DNA of 47,786 bases from Chloroflexota bacterium. Its GTDB lineage: Bacteria; Chloroflexota; UBA6077. Position 1 is the stretch's first letter; each line of letters starts with the position of its first letter. The DNA lies in contig JAJZQR010000004.1 of NCBI GenBank assembly GCA_021806765.1, forward strand, positions 1-47,786, in the 5' to 3' direction. The position numbers and the translations under genes were made by a program. Under the pieces are notes generated by a model, which had not been told where the DNA came from, made no database searches, and saw nothing but the letters and a program-made list of their open reading frames with translations. Shown here one piece after another: positions 15,701 through 24,613 of this stretch.

Positions 15701-18700
15701 GGCCTGGCGACGCCGGCGAGCCTCCTCGTCGGCCTCGGCCTGCTGCTGCCTCCGGCGCTACGCCTGATCGTCTGGGTGCCGTTCCAGCCGCGCGCCGTCC
15801 TCGGCTCCAGGCGAGCCTGGCGCGAGCAGGGCATCCTCTGGGTGCGGGCGCTCCTCGGTGCTGCGCTGTTGCCCCACCAGGCCGCTATCACGCTCGACGC
15901 GATCGCCCGCACCCTTTTCCGAAGCCTCGTCTCGCGCCGCAATCTCCTCGAGTGGCAGACCTACAAGGCGGGGAGCCAGGGCGCGCGGGCCGGAATTCGC
16001 CGCTTGACCCGGCAGTTGGCGCTGGTCAGCCTTGCCTCCCTCGGGGTGGGAGCGGCGCTCCTTCTGGCACACAGCGCGGCCGCAGCCGCGCCTTTCCTGC
16101 TACTGTGGATGCTCTCGCCGGCCGCAGTCGCCTGGCTCGGCGCCTCGCAGAAGCCGCGACCGGAACGGGTCCTGTCCGGCTCGGATCGCCGGAGGCTTCG
16201 CCGGACCGCCCGAGAGACCTGGAGATACTTCGACGACTTCGTCGGGCCCGAGACGAACTGGCTTCCGCCCGACAACTACCAGGAGGCGCCGCGACCCGAG
16301 CTAGCCGAGCGCACCTCGCCGACGAACGTCGGCCTCTGGCTGCTCGCCACGCTGGCGGCCCACGACTTCGGCTACCTCACGCCCGACCAGGTCGTCGAGC
16401 GCGGTCAGGCGACCATGGACACCCTCGAGCGGCTCGAGCGCTTCGAGGGCCACCTTCTCAACTGGTACCACACCCGGACCCTCGAGCCCCTGCTGCCTCG
16501 CTACGTCTCGACCGTCGACAGCGGTAACCTGCTGGCGAGCCTCTGGACCCTCGCCCAGGGCTACCGGGAGATGCTCTTCCGCCCGATGATCGGGCCCGAA
16601 GCGCTGCGCGGCCTGGAGGACACCCTCGCGCCCGCCCTCGCCCGCGAGTGGCCGGCAGCCGATCCTCCCCGAACGGTCGATGCCCGCCGCATCGGCAACC
16701 TCCTCAGAGAGTTGTCCAGGTTGTTCGCCAACCCCCCGGATCAGCCCGAGGGGATCGTCGGCCGCCTCCGGGCGGCTGTGAGTCCGGCCCACGAGCTTGC
16801 CGGGGCCCTGGGGGACCGCTCGGGCACCAGGCCTGGTCAGACGGCGGCGGGCGGGGAGGCAGCCTCCGCTTATTGGGCGACTCAGGTCGAGCGCCAGGTA
16901 CTGGCCTGGCTCGACGTTGCCGATCGCTACTATCCTTCTGAGGCGGCCGCCCCGGCTCCAGCGGGCGACTTTGTTGCTCGGCTCGATCGGCTCATCACCC
17001 GGGTGGAGGCCCTGGCCGGCCCCATGAACATGCACTTTCTCTACGACCCGAAGCGCCGGTTGTTCACCATCGGGTACAACGTCACCGACCGCCGCTTCGA
17101 CACTTCCTACTACGACCTCCTCGCCAGCGAGGCTCGGATAGCGAGCCTGGTGGCCATCGGACGGGGTGATGTGCCCTCCGAACACTGGTTTGCCCTGGGG
17201 CGACCCTTCGGGAAAGCCCAGGGCCATCGAGTGCTCTTCTCCTGGAGCGGGACCATGTTCGAGTACCTGATGCCGATGCTTCTCACCCGCAGCTACCGAC
17301 ACACGCTCCTCGACGAGGCCCTCCGAGAGGCAGTCGGGCTCCAGATCGACTACGCACGCCAGCAAGGAGTCCCCTGGGGGATCTCCGAGTCGGCCTTCGC
17401 CGCCACAGACGTCAACCAGATCTACCAGTACCAGGCCTTTGGAGTACCAGGCCTCGGGCTCAAGCGGGGGCTCGCCGACGACCTGGTCGTAGCGCCCTAC
17501 GCCAGCGCCCTCGCCTTGATGGTCGCACCCGAGGCCGCGCAGGCGAACCTCCGATGGCTCGACCGGTTGGGCCTACATGGCGACTACGGCTATTGCGAGT
17601 CCATCGACTACACCCAGCGGCGTCAACCGAAGGGCGGTCACGGCGTCGTCGTCCACACCTATATGGTCCACCACCTGGGCATGACGCTCCTGGCGCTCGA
17701 CAACGCCCTGAACGCCGGCGTCATGCAGGGACGGTTCCACTCCGATCCACGGGTCCAGGCCGTCGAGCCCCTCCTCTTCGAACAGGCTCCAGTAGCGCCG
17801 CTGCTCGTCGAGGCGACCGAGCGCGGCGAGGCGCCCCTTCGGCTATCGGCGGGCGCTCCCGTCGAGTTGACTGCCCCTCTCGACACGTCGGCGCCAACGA
17901 CGCAGCTGCTCGGCAACGGCGCCTACACCGTGATGGTGACCTCGGCCGGGGGTGGCTTCAGCCGCTGGCGCGACCTGGACGTCACCCGTTGGCGAGCCGA
18001 CACCACGCTCGATTCCCACGGCCTCTTTTGCTACGTTAAGGACCAGGACCGCGGTATGGTCTGGTCGGCGACTTACCAGCCCATTGGAAAACCGGCATCC
18101 CGCTACCTGACCAGGTTCAGTTCCCATCGGGTCGAGTTCGAGCGGCGCGATTTCGGGATCGGCGTGACGACCGAGATCGGGGTCTCACCGGAGGATGCCG
18201 TCGAGGTCCGCTACCTGACCCTTGCCAACTACTCGAACCGCAGACGGCGCCTCGAGGTGACCAGCTACGTTGAGCTGGCGCTGGCGCCCCACGGCGCTGA
18301 CCTGGCCCACCCGGCCTTCTCCAAGCTGTTCGTCGAGACCGAGGCCCTCCCAGCTGAGAACGCCCTGCTCGCCCGGCGCAAGCCTCGCTCGCCGCAGGAC
18401 CCCCCGGTCTGCGCTCTCCACCTCCTGGCGACGCCGGCCTCGTCCGAGGTACCCGCCTCGACAAGGGGCTACGAGACCGATCGAGCCCGTTTCGGCGCTC
18501 GAGGCCGAACTAACCAGCAGTGCCGGCCCGGTCCTGGACCCCATCTTCAGCCTGCGCTGCGAGCTGACGCTCGACCCCGGCGAGCGGGTAGAGCTGGCTT
18601 TCGTGACCGGGGCTGCCGAGAGTCGCGCGGCAGCCCTCGCCCTGGTCGAGAAGTATCGGGACCTCCACGCCGCCCACCGGGCTCTCGAAGCCGCTGCTAG
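12734..18700 (+). CDS. Cyclic beta-glucan synthase (GT84), N-terminal part of split gene
   Basis: Polymerises UDP-glucose into beta-1,2-glucan in the inner membrane; NdvB/Cgs family. ATG at 12734 chosen from where family-like sequence begins; no strong ribosome binding site. Features in order: a Gly/Arg-rich N-terminus, two membrane helices (about residues 58-110), a cytoplasmic stretch, two more membrane helices (about 560-620), a GT84 domain (about 640-950) with TLDADT (near 779), GEGSYYGKGIYDV and RRHRWVRGDWQ; membrane helices after it; a glycoamylase-like domain (about 1260-1660, SGNLLASLW, DTSYYDLLASEARIASL); then the first GH94-type module. Homology runs to YETDRARF near 18485, after which the frame is wrong and ends at 18700 with a nonsense tail. 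The rest of the protein is in the frame of 18270-21719. Confidence 0.85.
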   Translation: MRVGNRAAPALVLGSYPDVESGRLALRRLRRGGFRRAAAACCLPDGRAVIDDNGFSPLLAILVGGLIAIAVVAVYFLLAPTHILPTALGWTAIATLTTAGALAGWLLSRQLGFGVRDSVLDRYRRWVTAGETLVIVQVEVHQSRTVLALLRETEGALPVTFIIRPRSAVLGRVAEFQRQERFSSERLKLHAAWLAGRHAGALRTRRPQPLWNRLRDCERIVDAITLDLAQAVQLEQRISISAEWLLDNAYVIQRQIADVRRNLSHQLYDVLPTLEVGPHQGEPRAYDLAAQLVLHTDAGLAEQDVVDFLLAYQRVSPLTMSELWTLPLLLRLALLESLSYLATRIDEQQHEFEWADFWANRLLVAARRTPDRLLFTLAELAREHPDPSTVFADRLMSQLQGESLALGPVLAWLELKWGQPVPEAIQQEERRHAADQATIANGIGSLRLLVRLDWRDVFERVSLVDESLRAEPADIYRRMDFRTRDRYRHVVEELARRSHATELEIAHTAVELSRAAGGVCPGHVGYYLIDAGRQLLESRVGYRQTAPQRLRLGILRWPAIEYLGGIAMGTALILAIPLVLDASLGADLAQLAALAALCLLALVPASELAVQVLNFVVGTALHPEPLPKLSFDDGVPDEWRTLVVVPTLLVSSGSIQEDLEQLEIRYLADRDANLRFALLADPMDAPEREMPEDAALVEAAVRGIGELNARYAGSQFALFFRPRRWSETEQCWMGWERKRGKLEELNAWLLGEAGPSSEVLRPIAGDLSRLQDVRFVITLDADTQLPHGTARRLIGTLAHPLNRPRLASDGRRVVGGYTVIQPRVSPSLPSATATRFSRTSADSTGLDPYSQVVSDLYQDLAGEGSYYGKGIYDVATFHHVLGSRFPPATLLSHDLLEGTYVRVGMATDIELFDSFPGSYLADTQRRHRWVRGDWQIAAWCGGSVPAAGGHWEPNPLGALNRWKLLDNLRRSLVPPTSVGLLLAGWLLFPGLATPASLLVGLGLLLPPALRLIVWVPFQPRAVLGSRRAWREQGILWVRALLGAALLPHQAAITLDAIARTLFRSLVSRRNLLEWQTYKAGSQGARAGIRRLTRQLALVSLASLGVGAALLLAHSAAAAAPFLLLWMLSPAAVAWLGASQKPRPERVLSGSDRRRLRRTARETWRYFDDFVGPETNWLPPDNYQEAPRPELAERTSPTNVGLWLLATLAAHDFGYLTPDQVVERGQATMDTLERLERFEGHLLNWYHTRTLEPLLPRYVSTVDSGNLLASLWTLAQGYREMLFRPMIGPEALRGLEDTLAPALAREWPAADPPRTVDARRIGNLLRELSRLFANPPDQPEGIVGRLRAAVSPAHELAGALGDRSGTRPGQTAAGGEAASAYWATQVERQVLAWLDVADRYYPSEAAAPAPAGDFVARLDRLITRVEALAGPMNMHFLYDPKRRLFTIGYNVTDRRFDTSYYDLLASEARIASLVAIGRGDVPSEHWFALGRPFGKAQGHRVLFSWSGTMFEYLMPMLLTRSYRHTLLDEALREAVGLQIDYARQQGVPWGISESAFAATDVNQIYQYQAFGVPGLGLKRGLADDLVVAPYASALALMVAPEAAQANLRWLDRLGLHGDYGYCESIDYTQRRQPKGGHGVVVHTYMVHHLGMTLLALDNALNAGVMQGRFHSDPRVQAVEPLLFEQAPVAPLLVEATERGEAPLRLSAGAPVELTAPLDTSAPTTQLLGNGAYTVMVTSAGGGFSRWRDLDVTRWRADTTLDSHGLFCYVKDQDRGMVWSATYQPIGKPASRYLTRFSSHRVEFERRDFGIGVTTEIGVSPEDAVEVRYLTLANYSNRRRRLEVTSYVELALAPHGADLAHPAFSKLFVETEALPAENALLARRKPRSPQDPPVCALHLLATPASSEVPASTRGYETDRARFGARGRTNQQCRPGPGPHLQPALRADARPRRAGRAGFRDRGCRESRGSPRPGREVSGPPRRPPGSRSRC

Positions 18701-21700
18701 CCAGGGGCAATCGTCCGCACGCCAACTCGGGGTGACGGCCGACGACCTCCGGCGCTTCCAGCAACTCGCCGGCCCCCTCCTCTACCCGAGCGCCCGGCTG
18801 AGGGCCTCCGAGCGGCAGCTCCGCCGCAACCGCCTGGGGCAGGCCGGCCTCTGGGCCCACGGCATCTCGGGTGACCTGCCGATCGTCCTGGTCACCCTCG
18901 GTGACCGGCGCGACATGGAGGTCGTCCGGGAGGCGTTGCTCGCCCACGCCTACTGGCGGCTCCTGGGGTTCCATGCTGACCTGGTGATTCTCAACGAGGA
19001 GGCAGGCGGCTACGAGCAGCCCCTCCAGGGGGCTCTGCAGCGAGCCATCCAGCACCACGCCCCTTACACCCCCCTCGACCAGCCCGGTGGCATCTTCCTG
19101 CGTCCGGCCGACCATCTGGCGGAGGACGACCTGGCGCTCCTCTTCGCCGTGGCCCGGGTGGTGCTGGTGGCCGCGCGCGGACCACTCGTCCAGCAACTGG
19201 GAATCACCGCCGAGGTGACGGAGCTGCCACCCCCCCTCTCTGTCGGGCGACGCGCCGGCGAGGAGCCCTCGGCACCGCTGCCGTTCCTTGAGCTGCCTTA
19301 CTTCAACGGACTAGGTGGCTTCACCCCCGACGGCCGGGAATACGCGATCTATCTCGGGCCCGGCACGAACACCCCGACCCCCTGGGTGAACGTGGTCGCC
19401 AACCCGAGCTTCGGCGCTCTCGTCTCGGAGTCCGGGGCCGGCTTTGCCTGGGCCGCGAACTCCCAGGCTAACCGGCTCACTCCCTGGTCCAACGACCCGG
19501 TGATCGACTCTCCGGGCGAGGCCCTCTACATCCGTGACGAGCAGCTCGGGGTGTTCTGGACGCCGACCGCCGCGCCCATCCGGGAGATCGACGCCTACCG
19601 GGCGCGCCACGGCCAGGGCTACTCCCTTTTCGAGCACAACAGCCACGCCCTCGAGCAGGAGCTGGTGGCCTTCGTGCCGCTGGACGAGGCGGGAGGCGCG
19701 CCGGTCCGGGTCCAACGGCTCCGGCTGCGCAACCGGTCGTCACGCCGGCGGCGGCTCGGCGTCTTCTCCTACGTCGATTGGGTCCTCGGCACGAGCCGCG
19801 AGGACACGCAGATGCACGTCGTCACGAGCTGGGATGCCGAAAGCCGGACGCTGCTGGCGCGCAACGGCTACCACCCGGACTTCGCGAGCCGCGTGGCCTT
19901 TGCGAGCGCGAGCCCGCTGCCGCAGAGTTACACTGCCGATCGGACCGAGTTCCTCGGCCGAAACGGGTCCTACTCCCGGCCGGCCGCACTGCTGCGCCAG
20001 ACGCTCTCCGGCCAGGCAGGTGCGGGTTTCGACCCCTGCGCGGCGCTCCAGGTGGTCGTGGAGATCGACCCCGGGCAGGAGGCGGAGATCACCTTCCTGA
20101 TGGGCGAGGCGACGGACACTGCCGAGGTGCAGCGGCTGGTCGAGCGCTTTCGGGATCCCATCCGGGTCGACCAGGCGCTCCAGGAGACCCGAAGCTGGTG
20201 GGACCACCTGCTGGAGACTATCCAGGTGGAGACGCCCGACCTATCCGTCAACTTCCTTCTCAACCGATGGCTTCTCTACCAGGCGCTCTCTTGCCGCCTC
20301 TGGGCGCGTTCAGCCTTCTACCAGTCCGGAGGCGCCGTCGGCTTCCGCGATCAGCTGCAGGACTCCCTTGCCCTCGTCTACGCAGCACCCGAGGTCGCCC
20401 GGCAGCAGATCCTCGCCGCGGCCTCCCGCCAGTTCGTCGAGGGCGACGTCCAGCACTGGTGGCACCCTCAGTCGGGGGCGGGTGTGCGGACGCGGATCTC
20501 CGACGACCTGCTCTGGCTGCCCTACGCCACGGCGCAGTACGTTCGAGTGACCGGCGACGTGGGGATCCTGGACGAGACGGCGCCCTTCCTGGAGGGGCGA
20601 GAGCTCTCCGAAGGCGAGCCTGAGGCGTACTTCGCGCCAGTGATCTCCCTTGAGGCCGGCTCGCTCCTCGAGCACTGCCGGCGGGCGATCCGGAAGGGGT
20701 TCACCTCCGGCCCGCACGGCCTTCCGCTCATCGGCACCGGCGACTGGAACGACGGGCTGAATCGGGTTGGCGCAGCGGGCCGGGGCGAGAGCGTCTGGCT
20801 GGCCTGGTTCCTGGCCGATGTGCTCGGCGGCTTCGCCGAACTGCTGGAGGGGCACGGACAGGGAGAGGAGGCGCGAGAGTGCCGGACGCAGGCCGAGCGC
20901 CTCGTGGCCGCCGTGGAGAAGCACGGCTGGGACGGCGAGTGGTACCTGCGCGCCTACTTCGACGACGGGACGCCGCTGGGATCGCGGGAGAACGAGGAGG
21001 CGAAGATCGACTCGCTGCCGCAGTCGTGGGCGGCGATCTCCGGCGCCGGGGATCCGGCGCGCACCGAACGGGCGTTGCGGGCGGTCGAGGAGCGACTCGT
21101 CCGCTCTGCCGAGGGGCTGGTGCTCCTCTTCACGCCGCCCTTCGAGAAGTCGCCGGTCGACCCCGGCTACGTCAAGGGATATCCCCCGGGCGTCCGGGAG
21201 AACGGCGGACAGTACACCCACGCCGCGCTCTGGGTGGCGATGGCACTGGCCCGGCGGGGCGAAGGCGACCAGGCGGTGGCAATCCTCCGGCTCCTCAACC
21301 CGGTCGAGCACGCGCGCACCCCCGAAGCGGTCGAACGCTACCGAGTCGAACCCTACGTCGTGGCTGCCGACGTCTACTCCCTCGAAGGCCACGTCGGCCA
21401 GGGGGGCTGGAGCTGGTACACCGGCTCGGCCGGTTGGATGTACCGGGTCTGGCTCGAGGAGGTGCTGGGGTTCAAGCTCCGGGGCAACGTGCTCCGGCTC
21501 GATCCGGCTATTCCCTCGCATTGGCCGGGCTTCACACTGCGCTACCGATTCCACAGCGCCCACTACGAGGTTCGAGTCGAGAACCCCGACCGCGTCGGTC
21601 GAGGCGTAGCGTGGGTCGAAATCGATGGCCGGCGCCGGCCCGGGCCGGAGGTTGCGCTGGAAGACGATGGGCGCAGCCACACGGTCATAGTCAGGCTCGG

Positions 21701-21719
21701 TCCCGACAGCACGCAATAG
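18270..21719 (+). CDS. Cyclic beta-glucan synthase, C-terminal part with GH94 phosphorylase domain
   Basis: Continues the protein begun at 12734. Family sequence starts about 18495 with SALEAELTSSAGPVLDPIFSL; the first 75 codons (from a TTG at 18270) are out-of-frame filler, so an independent start is doubtful. It holds two beta-sandwich modules and the (alpha/alpha)6 GH94 barrel that phosphorolyses glucan and sets chain length, with FNGLGGFTPDGREY, the DVQHWWHP stretch and the catalytic acid in GTGDWNDGLN (20739-20765 region). The join lacks the LGRGRT segment that follows ETDRARF in relatives, so the lesion looks like a deletion of roughly 30 bases plus a frame change rather than a single lost base. 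Both halves are otherwise long and clean, so the break is recent or an assembly fault. Confidence 0.85.
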   Translation: MSWRWRPTALTWPTRPSPSCSSRPRPSQLRTPCSPGASLARRRTPRSALSTSWRRRPRPRYPPRQGATRPIEPVSALEAELTSSAGPVLDPIFSLRCELTLDPGERVELAFVTGAAESRAAALALVEKYRDLHAAHRALEAAASQGQSSARQLGVTADDLRRFQQLAGPLLYPSARLRASERQLRRNRLGQAGLWAHGISGDLPIVLVTLGDRRDMEVVREALLAHAYWRLLGFHADLVILNEEAGGYEQPLQGALQRAIQHHAPYTPLDQPGGIFLRPADHLAEDDLALLFAVARVVLVAARGPLVQQLGITAEVTELPPPLSVGRRAGEEPSAPLPFLELPYFNGLGGFTPDGREYAIYLGPGTNTPTPWVNVVANPSFGALVSESGAGFAWAANSQANRLTPWSNDPVIDSPGEALYIRDEQLGVFWTPTAAPIREIDAYRARHGQGYSLFEHNSHALEQELVAFVPLDEAGGAPVRVQRLRLRNRSSRRRRLGVFSYVDWVLGTSREDTQMHVVTSWDAESRTLLARNGYHPDFASRVAFASASPLPQSYTADRTEFLGRNGSYSRPAALLRQTLSGQAGAGFDPCAALQVVVEIDPGQEAEITFLMGEATDTAEVQRLVERFRDPIRVDQALQETRSWWDHLLETIQVETPDLSVNFLLNRWLLYQALSCRLWARSAFYQSGGAVGFRDQLQDSLALVYAAPEVARQQILAAASRQFVEGDVQHWWHPQSGAGVRTRISDDLLWLPYATAQYVRVTGDVGILDETAPFLEGRELSEGEPEAYFAPVISLEAGSLLEHCRRAIRKGFTSGPHGLPLIGTGDWNDGLNRVGAAGRGESVWLAWFLADVLGGFAELLEGHGQGEEARECRTQAERLVAAVEKHGWDGEWYLRAYFDDGTPLGSRENEEAKIDSLPQSWAAISGAGDPARTERALRAVEERLVRSAEGLVLLFTPPFEKSPVDPGYVKGYPPGVRENGGQYTHAALWVAMALARRGEGDQAVAILRLLNPVEHARTPEAVERYRVEPYVVAADVYSLEGHVGQGGWSWYTGSAGWMYRVWLEEVLGFKLRGNVLRLDPAIPSHWPGFTLRYRFHSAHYEVRVENPDRVGRGVAWVEIDGRRRPGPEVALEDDGRSHTVIVRLGPDSTQ

Positions 21720-21752
21720 CAGTGGCAACGGTCGCCACGGCGTGCTCGGGTG

Positions 21753-21758
21753 TACAAT
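21753..21758 (+). promoter_or_regulatory. -10 box directly before the LuxR-type regulator
   Basis: TACAAT ends 6 bases before the ATG at 21765, the spacing of leaderless transcripts whose first base is at or beside the start codon. No convincing -35 box is present. There is no ribosome binding site, which agrees with leaderless translation. Confidence 0.4.
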
Positions 21759-21764
21759 GGGGAC

Positions 21765-24515
21765 ATGAACAAGTCCGATGCCTCCGCCGCGACCGCGTTG
21801 GGCCAGACCCCGCTTCTGGCCACGAAGCTGCGCCAGCCGAGGGTGCGGGCGAGCCTCGTGTCCCGAGCGCGCCTGACCGAGCGGCTGAGCGCCGGGCTCA
21901 GCCGGGCGTTGACCCTGGTCTCCGCCCCAGTTGGCTTCGGCAAGACCACGCTGGTGGGGGAGTGGCTCGCCGATCCAGATCAGGCTGCCCCCGCCACGTG
22001 GCTCTCGGTAGGCGAGGAAGACAACGATCTGGCCAGGTTCCTCACTTACGTCATCGCGGCCCTCCATGGGGTGCAGGAGAGCGTGGGTTCGGCTGCCCTG
22101 GCCTTGCTCCGGTCCCCCCAGCCCCCGCCGACCAGGGCTGTCCTTACCTCACTTCTGAACGACCTGGGCGGCCTGCCCGACGACCTGGTCCTCGTCCTGG
22201 ACGACTACCACCTGATCGAGGCCCCGGCGGTTCACGACGCCGTCGCCTTCCTCCTCGCGAATCTGCCGCCGCAGGTTCACCTGGTCATCGTGACCCGCTC
22301 CGACCCGCCGCTGCCCCTCAGCCGGCTGCGAGCGCGCGATCAACTGGTCGAGATCCGCGGCCCCGAGCTACTCTTCACCCTGGAAGAAGCCGAGACCTTC
22401 CTGAACCGCGTCATGAGCCTGGACCTCAATGCCGGGGACGTGGCCGCCCTCCAGTCCAGCACCGAGGGCTGGATCGCCGGGTTGCAGCTGATCGCCGTCT
22501 CCCTCCAGGGACGGCGAGAGGTGGCGAGCCTGGTCGCCACGGTGACCGGCGCTCATCGCCACATCGTGGACTACCTGGTCGACGAGGTGCTGAGCCGCCA
22601 GCCCGAGGAAGACCGGCTCTTCCTCCTACGGACCTCGATCCTGAACGATCTGTCAGGCCCACTCTGCGACGCGGCAACCGGGCGCAGCGACAGTGCGGCG
22701 GTCCTGGTGCGGATGGAACGCGCCAACCTCTTCGTGACCCCGCTCGATGAGGAGCGGCGCTGGTATCGCTACCACCACCTGTTCGCCGAGTGCCTGCGAG
22801 GCCGGCTGGAAGCGGAGGAGCCTGGCAGCGTCCCGGAGCTGCACCGCCGGGCCGGCCGGTGGTACGAGCGGCAGGGGCTGGTGGACGAGGCAATCGGCCA
22901 CGCCCTGTCGGCGGGGGACTTCGAGGGGGCGGCGCGGCTGGTCGAGGAGCAGGCGCCCCGTCTGCTGGGACAGGGCGGGATCGTCGTCCTGCTGAATTGG
23001 GCCAACCGATTGCCCGAGGCGCTGGTGCAGGCCAGACCCCGCCTGTGCGTTCTGGTGGGGCGCGCGCTGGCGCTGAGCGGGCAGCTGGAGGCGGCGGAAG
23101 TCTACCTCCAGAGCGCCGAAGTTACGCTTGCGGGCGTGCCCCAAGCGGATGCTCAGATCTTGCAGGGCCAGATCGCGGTCGTCCGCGCGAGTATCGCCTC
23201 TGAGAGGGCCGATGCGCAGCGCACCATCAAGTACGCCAGGCAGGCCCTCGCGCACCTGCCCTCCAGCGAGCCCTTCATGCGGAGCCTCGCCGCCTTCAAC
23301 CTGGGGGATGCCTACCTCTTGACGGGCGACGTGGTTCCGGCCAGCGCCGCCTTTGCCGACGCCGTGGATCTCAGCCTGACCACCGGCAGCCTGCACATGG
23401 CTGTGGTATCCTCGGCCAACCTGGCTCGAACCGAGTTGCTGCGGGGGCGTCTGCGGGAGGCGGAGCGGGCCTGCCAGCGGGCGTTGAAGGTCGTCGCGGA
23501 GGTATCCGAGGCTCCGGCTCGGACGGTCCCGACGGTGGGGATGCTGTACGCCTACCTGGGACACCTGAGACGCGAACAGGGTGATCTCGAGGGCGCGGGG
23601 CACTACCTGCGGCAGGCGCTGGAGTTGGGGGAGCAGAGCGGGTACGTCGAGGTCCTGGCCGCCACCTACTGGGCGCTGGCGGGGGTGCACCGGGCACAGG
23701 CGGACGTGCAGGCCGGGCTGGCCATGATCGAGAGGGCGATCGAGACGGTCCACGGGCAAAGCCTGACCGTGATGCGCCGGCTTCTGCTGGCCGAACGGGC
23801 CGACCTCTTGGTGGCCCTGGCCCGACTGGAGGAGGCGGAGAGTTGGGCGCGGGAGCATCGGGTGGGGGAGGTGGCGGACTTCGGCCTGCCGGGCGAGCGG
23901 GAGTGGCTGAGCCTGGCCCGGCTCCGGCTGGCGCGGGGCGAGGCGGCTGAGGCGGTCAGCCTCCTGACCCGCCTGCTGGGCCCAGCCGAGGCAGCCGGGC
24001 GCATCGGAGTGGTGATCGAGATCCTGGCGCTCCAGTCGCTGGCCCTGCAGGCGAGCGGCAAGCTAACACTAGCGCTGAGCGCCCTGGAACGAGCGCTGGT
24101 GCTGGCCGGGCCGGAGGGTTATCTCCGCACCTTCGCGGATCACGGCGAGCCTATGGCCATGCTGCTCCGCCAGGTTGCCGCGCGCGGGGTCGCCAGCCTG
24201 TACGTCGCCCGGCTCTTGGCAGCGATTCAGGGGTCGGGGGTCAGGGACCAGGGGGCAGCGGGCGAAAGGGATGCTCCGCCGAACCCCGGCCCCCGCCTGC
24301 TGCCCCCTGGTGTGGAGCCGCTCACTGCCCGGGAGGTCGAGGTCCTCCGGCTTCTGGCGGCCGGCGCGTCCAACCAGAGGATAGCCGACGAACTGACGGT
24401 CAGCATCGGCACCGTGAAGGCGCACACCAGCCATATCCTCGGCAAGATCGGGGCGGGCAACCGCACCGAGGCCGTGGCCCGAGCCAGGGAACTCGGCCTC
24501 CTCGATCGAGGGTAG
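21765..24515 (+). CDS. LuxR-family regulator of the MalT/LAL type
   Basis: A large ATP-dependent regulator. The N-terminal STAND-type NTPase has Walker A at residues 54-61 (APVGFGKT) and Walker B LVLVLDDYH; it is followed by a winged-helix region and by TPR-like helical repeats (about 420-820). The C-terminal LuxR helix-turn-helix (about 850-910) is LTAREVEVLRLLAAGASNQRIADELTVSIGTVKAH. 916 residues fits the LAL class. Start at ATG 21765 from the family N-terminus (LLATKLRQPRVRASLV). The linker before the helix-turn-helix (about residues 820-848) is coded by repeat DNA at 24223-24311. Its ligand is unknown; being 45 bases after the glucan synthase suggests a link to glucan or sugar metabolism. 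Confidence 0.92.
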   Translation: MNKSDASAATALGQTPLLATKLRQPRVRASLVSRARLTERLSAGLSRALTLVSAPVGFGKTTLVGEWLADPDQAAPATWLSVGEEDNDLARFLTYVIAALHGVQESVGSAALALLRSPQPPPTRAVLTSLLNDLGGLPDDLVLVLDDYHLIEAPAVHDAVAFLLANLPPQVHLVIVTRSDPPLPLSRLRARDQLVEIRGPELLFTLEEAETFLNRVMSLDLNAGDVAALQSSTEGWIAGLQLIAVSLQGRREVASLVATVTGAHRHIVDYLVDEVLSRQPEEDRLFLLRTSILNDLSGPLCDAATGRSDSAAVLVRMERANLFVTPLDEERRWYRYHHLFAECLRGRLEAEEPGSVPELHRRAGRWYERQGLVDEAIGHALSAGDFEGAARLVEEQAPRLLGQGGIVVLLNWANRLPEALVQARPRLCVLVGRALALSGQLEAAEVYLQSAEVTLAGVPQADAQILQGQIAVVRASIASERADAQRTIKYARQALAHLPSSEPFMRSLAAFNLGDAYLLTGDVVPASAAFADAVDLSLTTGSLHMAVVSSANLARTELLRGRLREAERACQRALKVVAEVSEAPARTVPTVGMLYAYLGHLRREQGDLEGAGHYLRQALELGEQSGYVEVLAATYWALAGVHRAQADVQAGLAMIERAIETVHGQSLTVMRRLLLAERADLLVALARLEEAESWAREHRVGEVADFGLPGEREWLSLARLRLARGEAAEAVSLLTRLLGPAEAAGRIGVVIEILALQSLALQASGKLTLALSALERALVLAGPEGYLRTFADHGEPMAMLLRQVAARGVASLYVARLLAAIQGSGVRDQGAAGERDAPPNPGPRLLPPGVEPLTAREVEVLRLLAAGASNQRIADELTVSIGTVKAHTSHILGKIGAGNRTEAVARARELGLLDRG
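24223..24311. repeat. Heptamer-like repeat and inverted repeat inside the LuxR gene
   Basis: About four imperfect GGGGTCA-type units (24230-24257) are followed by a 13-base inverted repeat, ACCAGGGGGCAGC (24247-24259) with its complement at 24299-24311. It codes for GSGVRDQGAAGERDAPPNPGPR, absent from the usual family layout, and lies between the TPR region and the helix-turn-helix. It looks like a dispersed genomic repeat fixed in a linker. Confidence 0.55.
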
Positions 24516-24552
24516 ACTCCCAAGATAAGACTTTCGACAGACGACAGCCGGG

Positions 24553-24587
24553 CCGGTTTACGCCTACCCTGTGTAAGCGTAAATCGG
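24553..24587 (+). promoter_or_regulatory. Hairpin after the LuxR gene
   Basis: CCGGTTTACGC (24553-24563) pairs with GCGTAAATCGG (24577-24587) over a 13-base loop, with one G-U pair. It overlaps the first motif copy and may act as a terminator for the LuxR transcript or as an operator for the next gene. Confidence 0.4.
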
Positions 24588-24613
24588 CTTCTCAACTACT
24601 GGAGGTGGCCAGG

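Noticed and set aside
16301..17365. 354-codon open frame on the minus strand of the glucan synthase
   Set aside because: Low-complexity Gly/Arg/Glu sequence from GC-rich codon structure, no ribosome binding site or motif; shadow of the plus-strand gene.
20310..22067. 585-codon minus-strand open frame
   Set aside because: Opposite the GH94 domain; same GC-driven effect, no protein family signature.
22653..23858. 401-codon minus-strand open frame opposite the LuxR gene
   Set aside because: Repetitive Arg/Gln/Gly composition and no recognisable motif; the LuxR gene on the other strand is certain.
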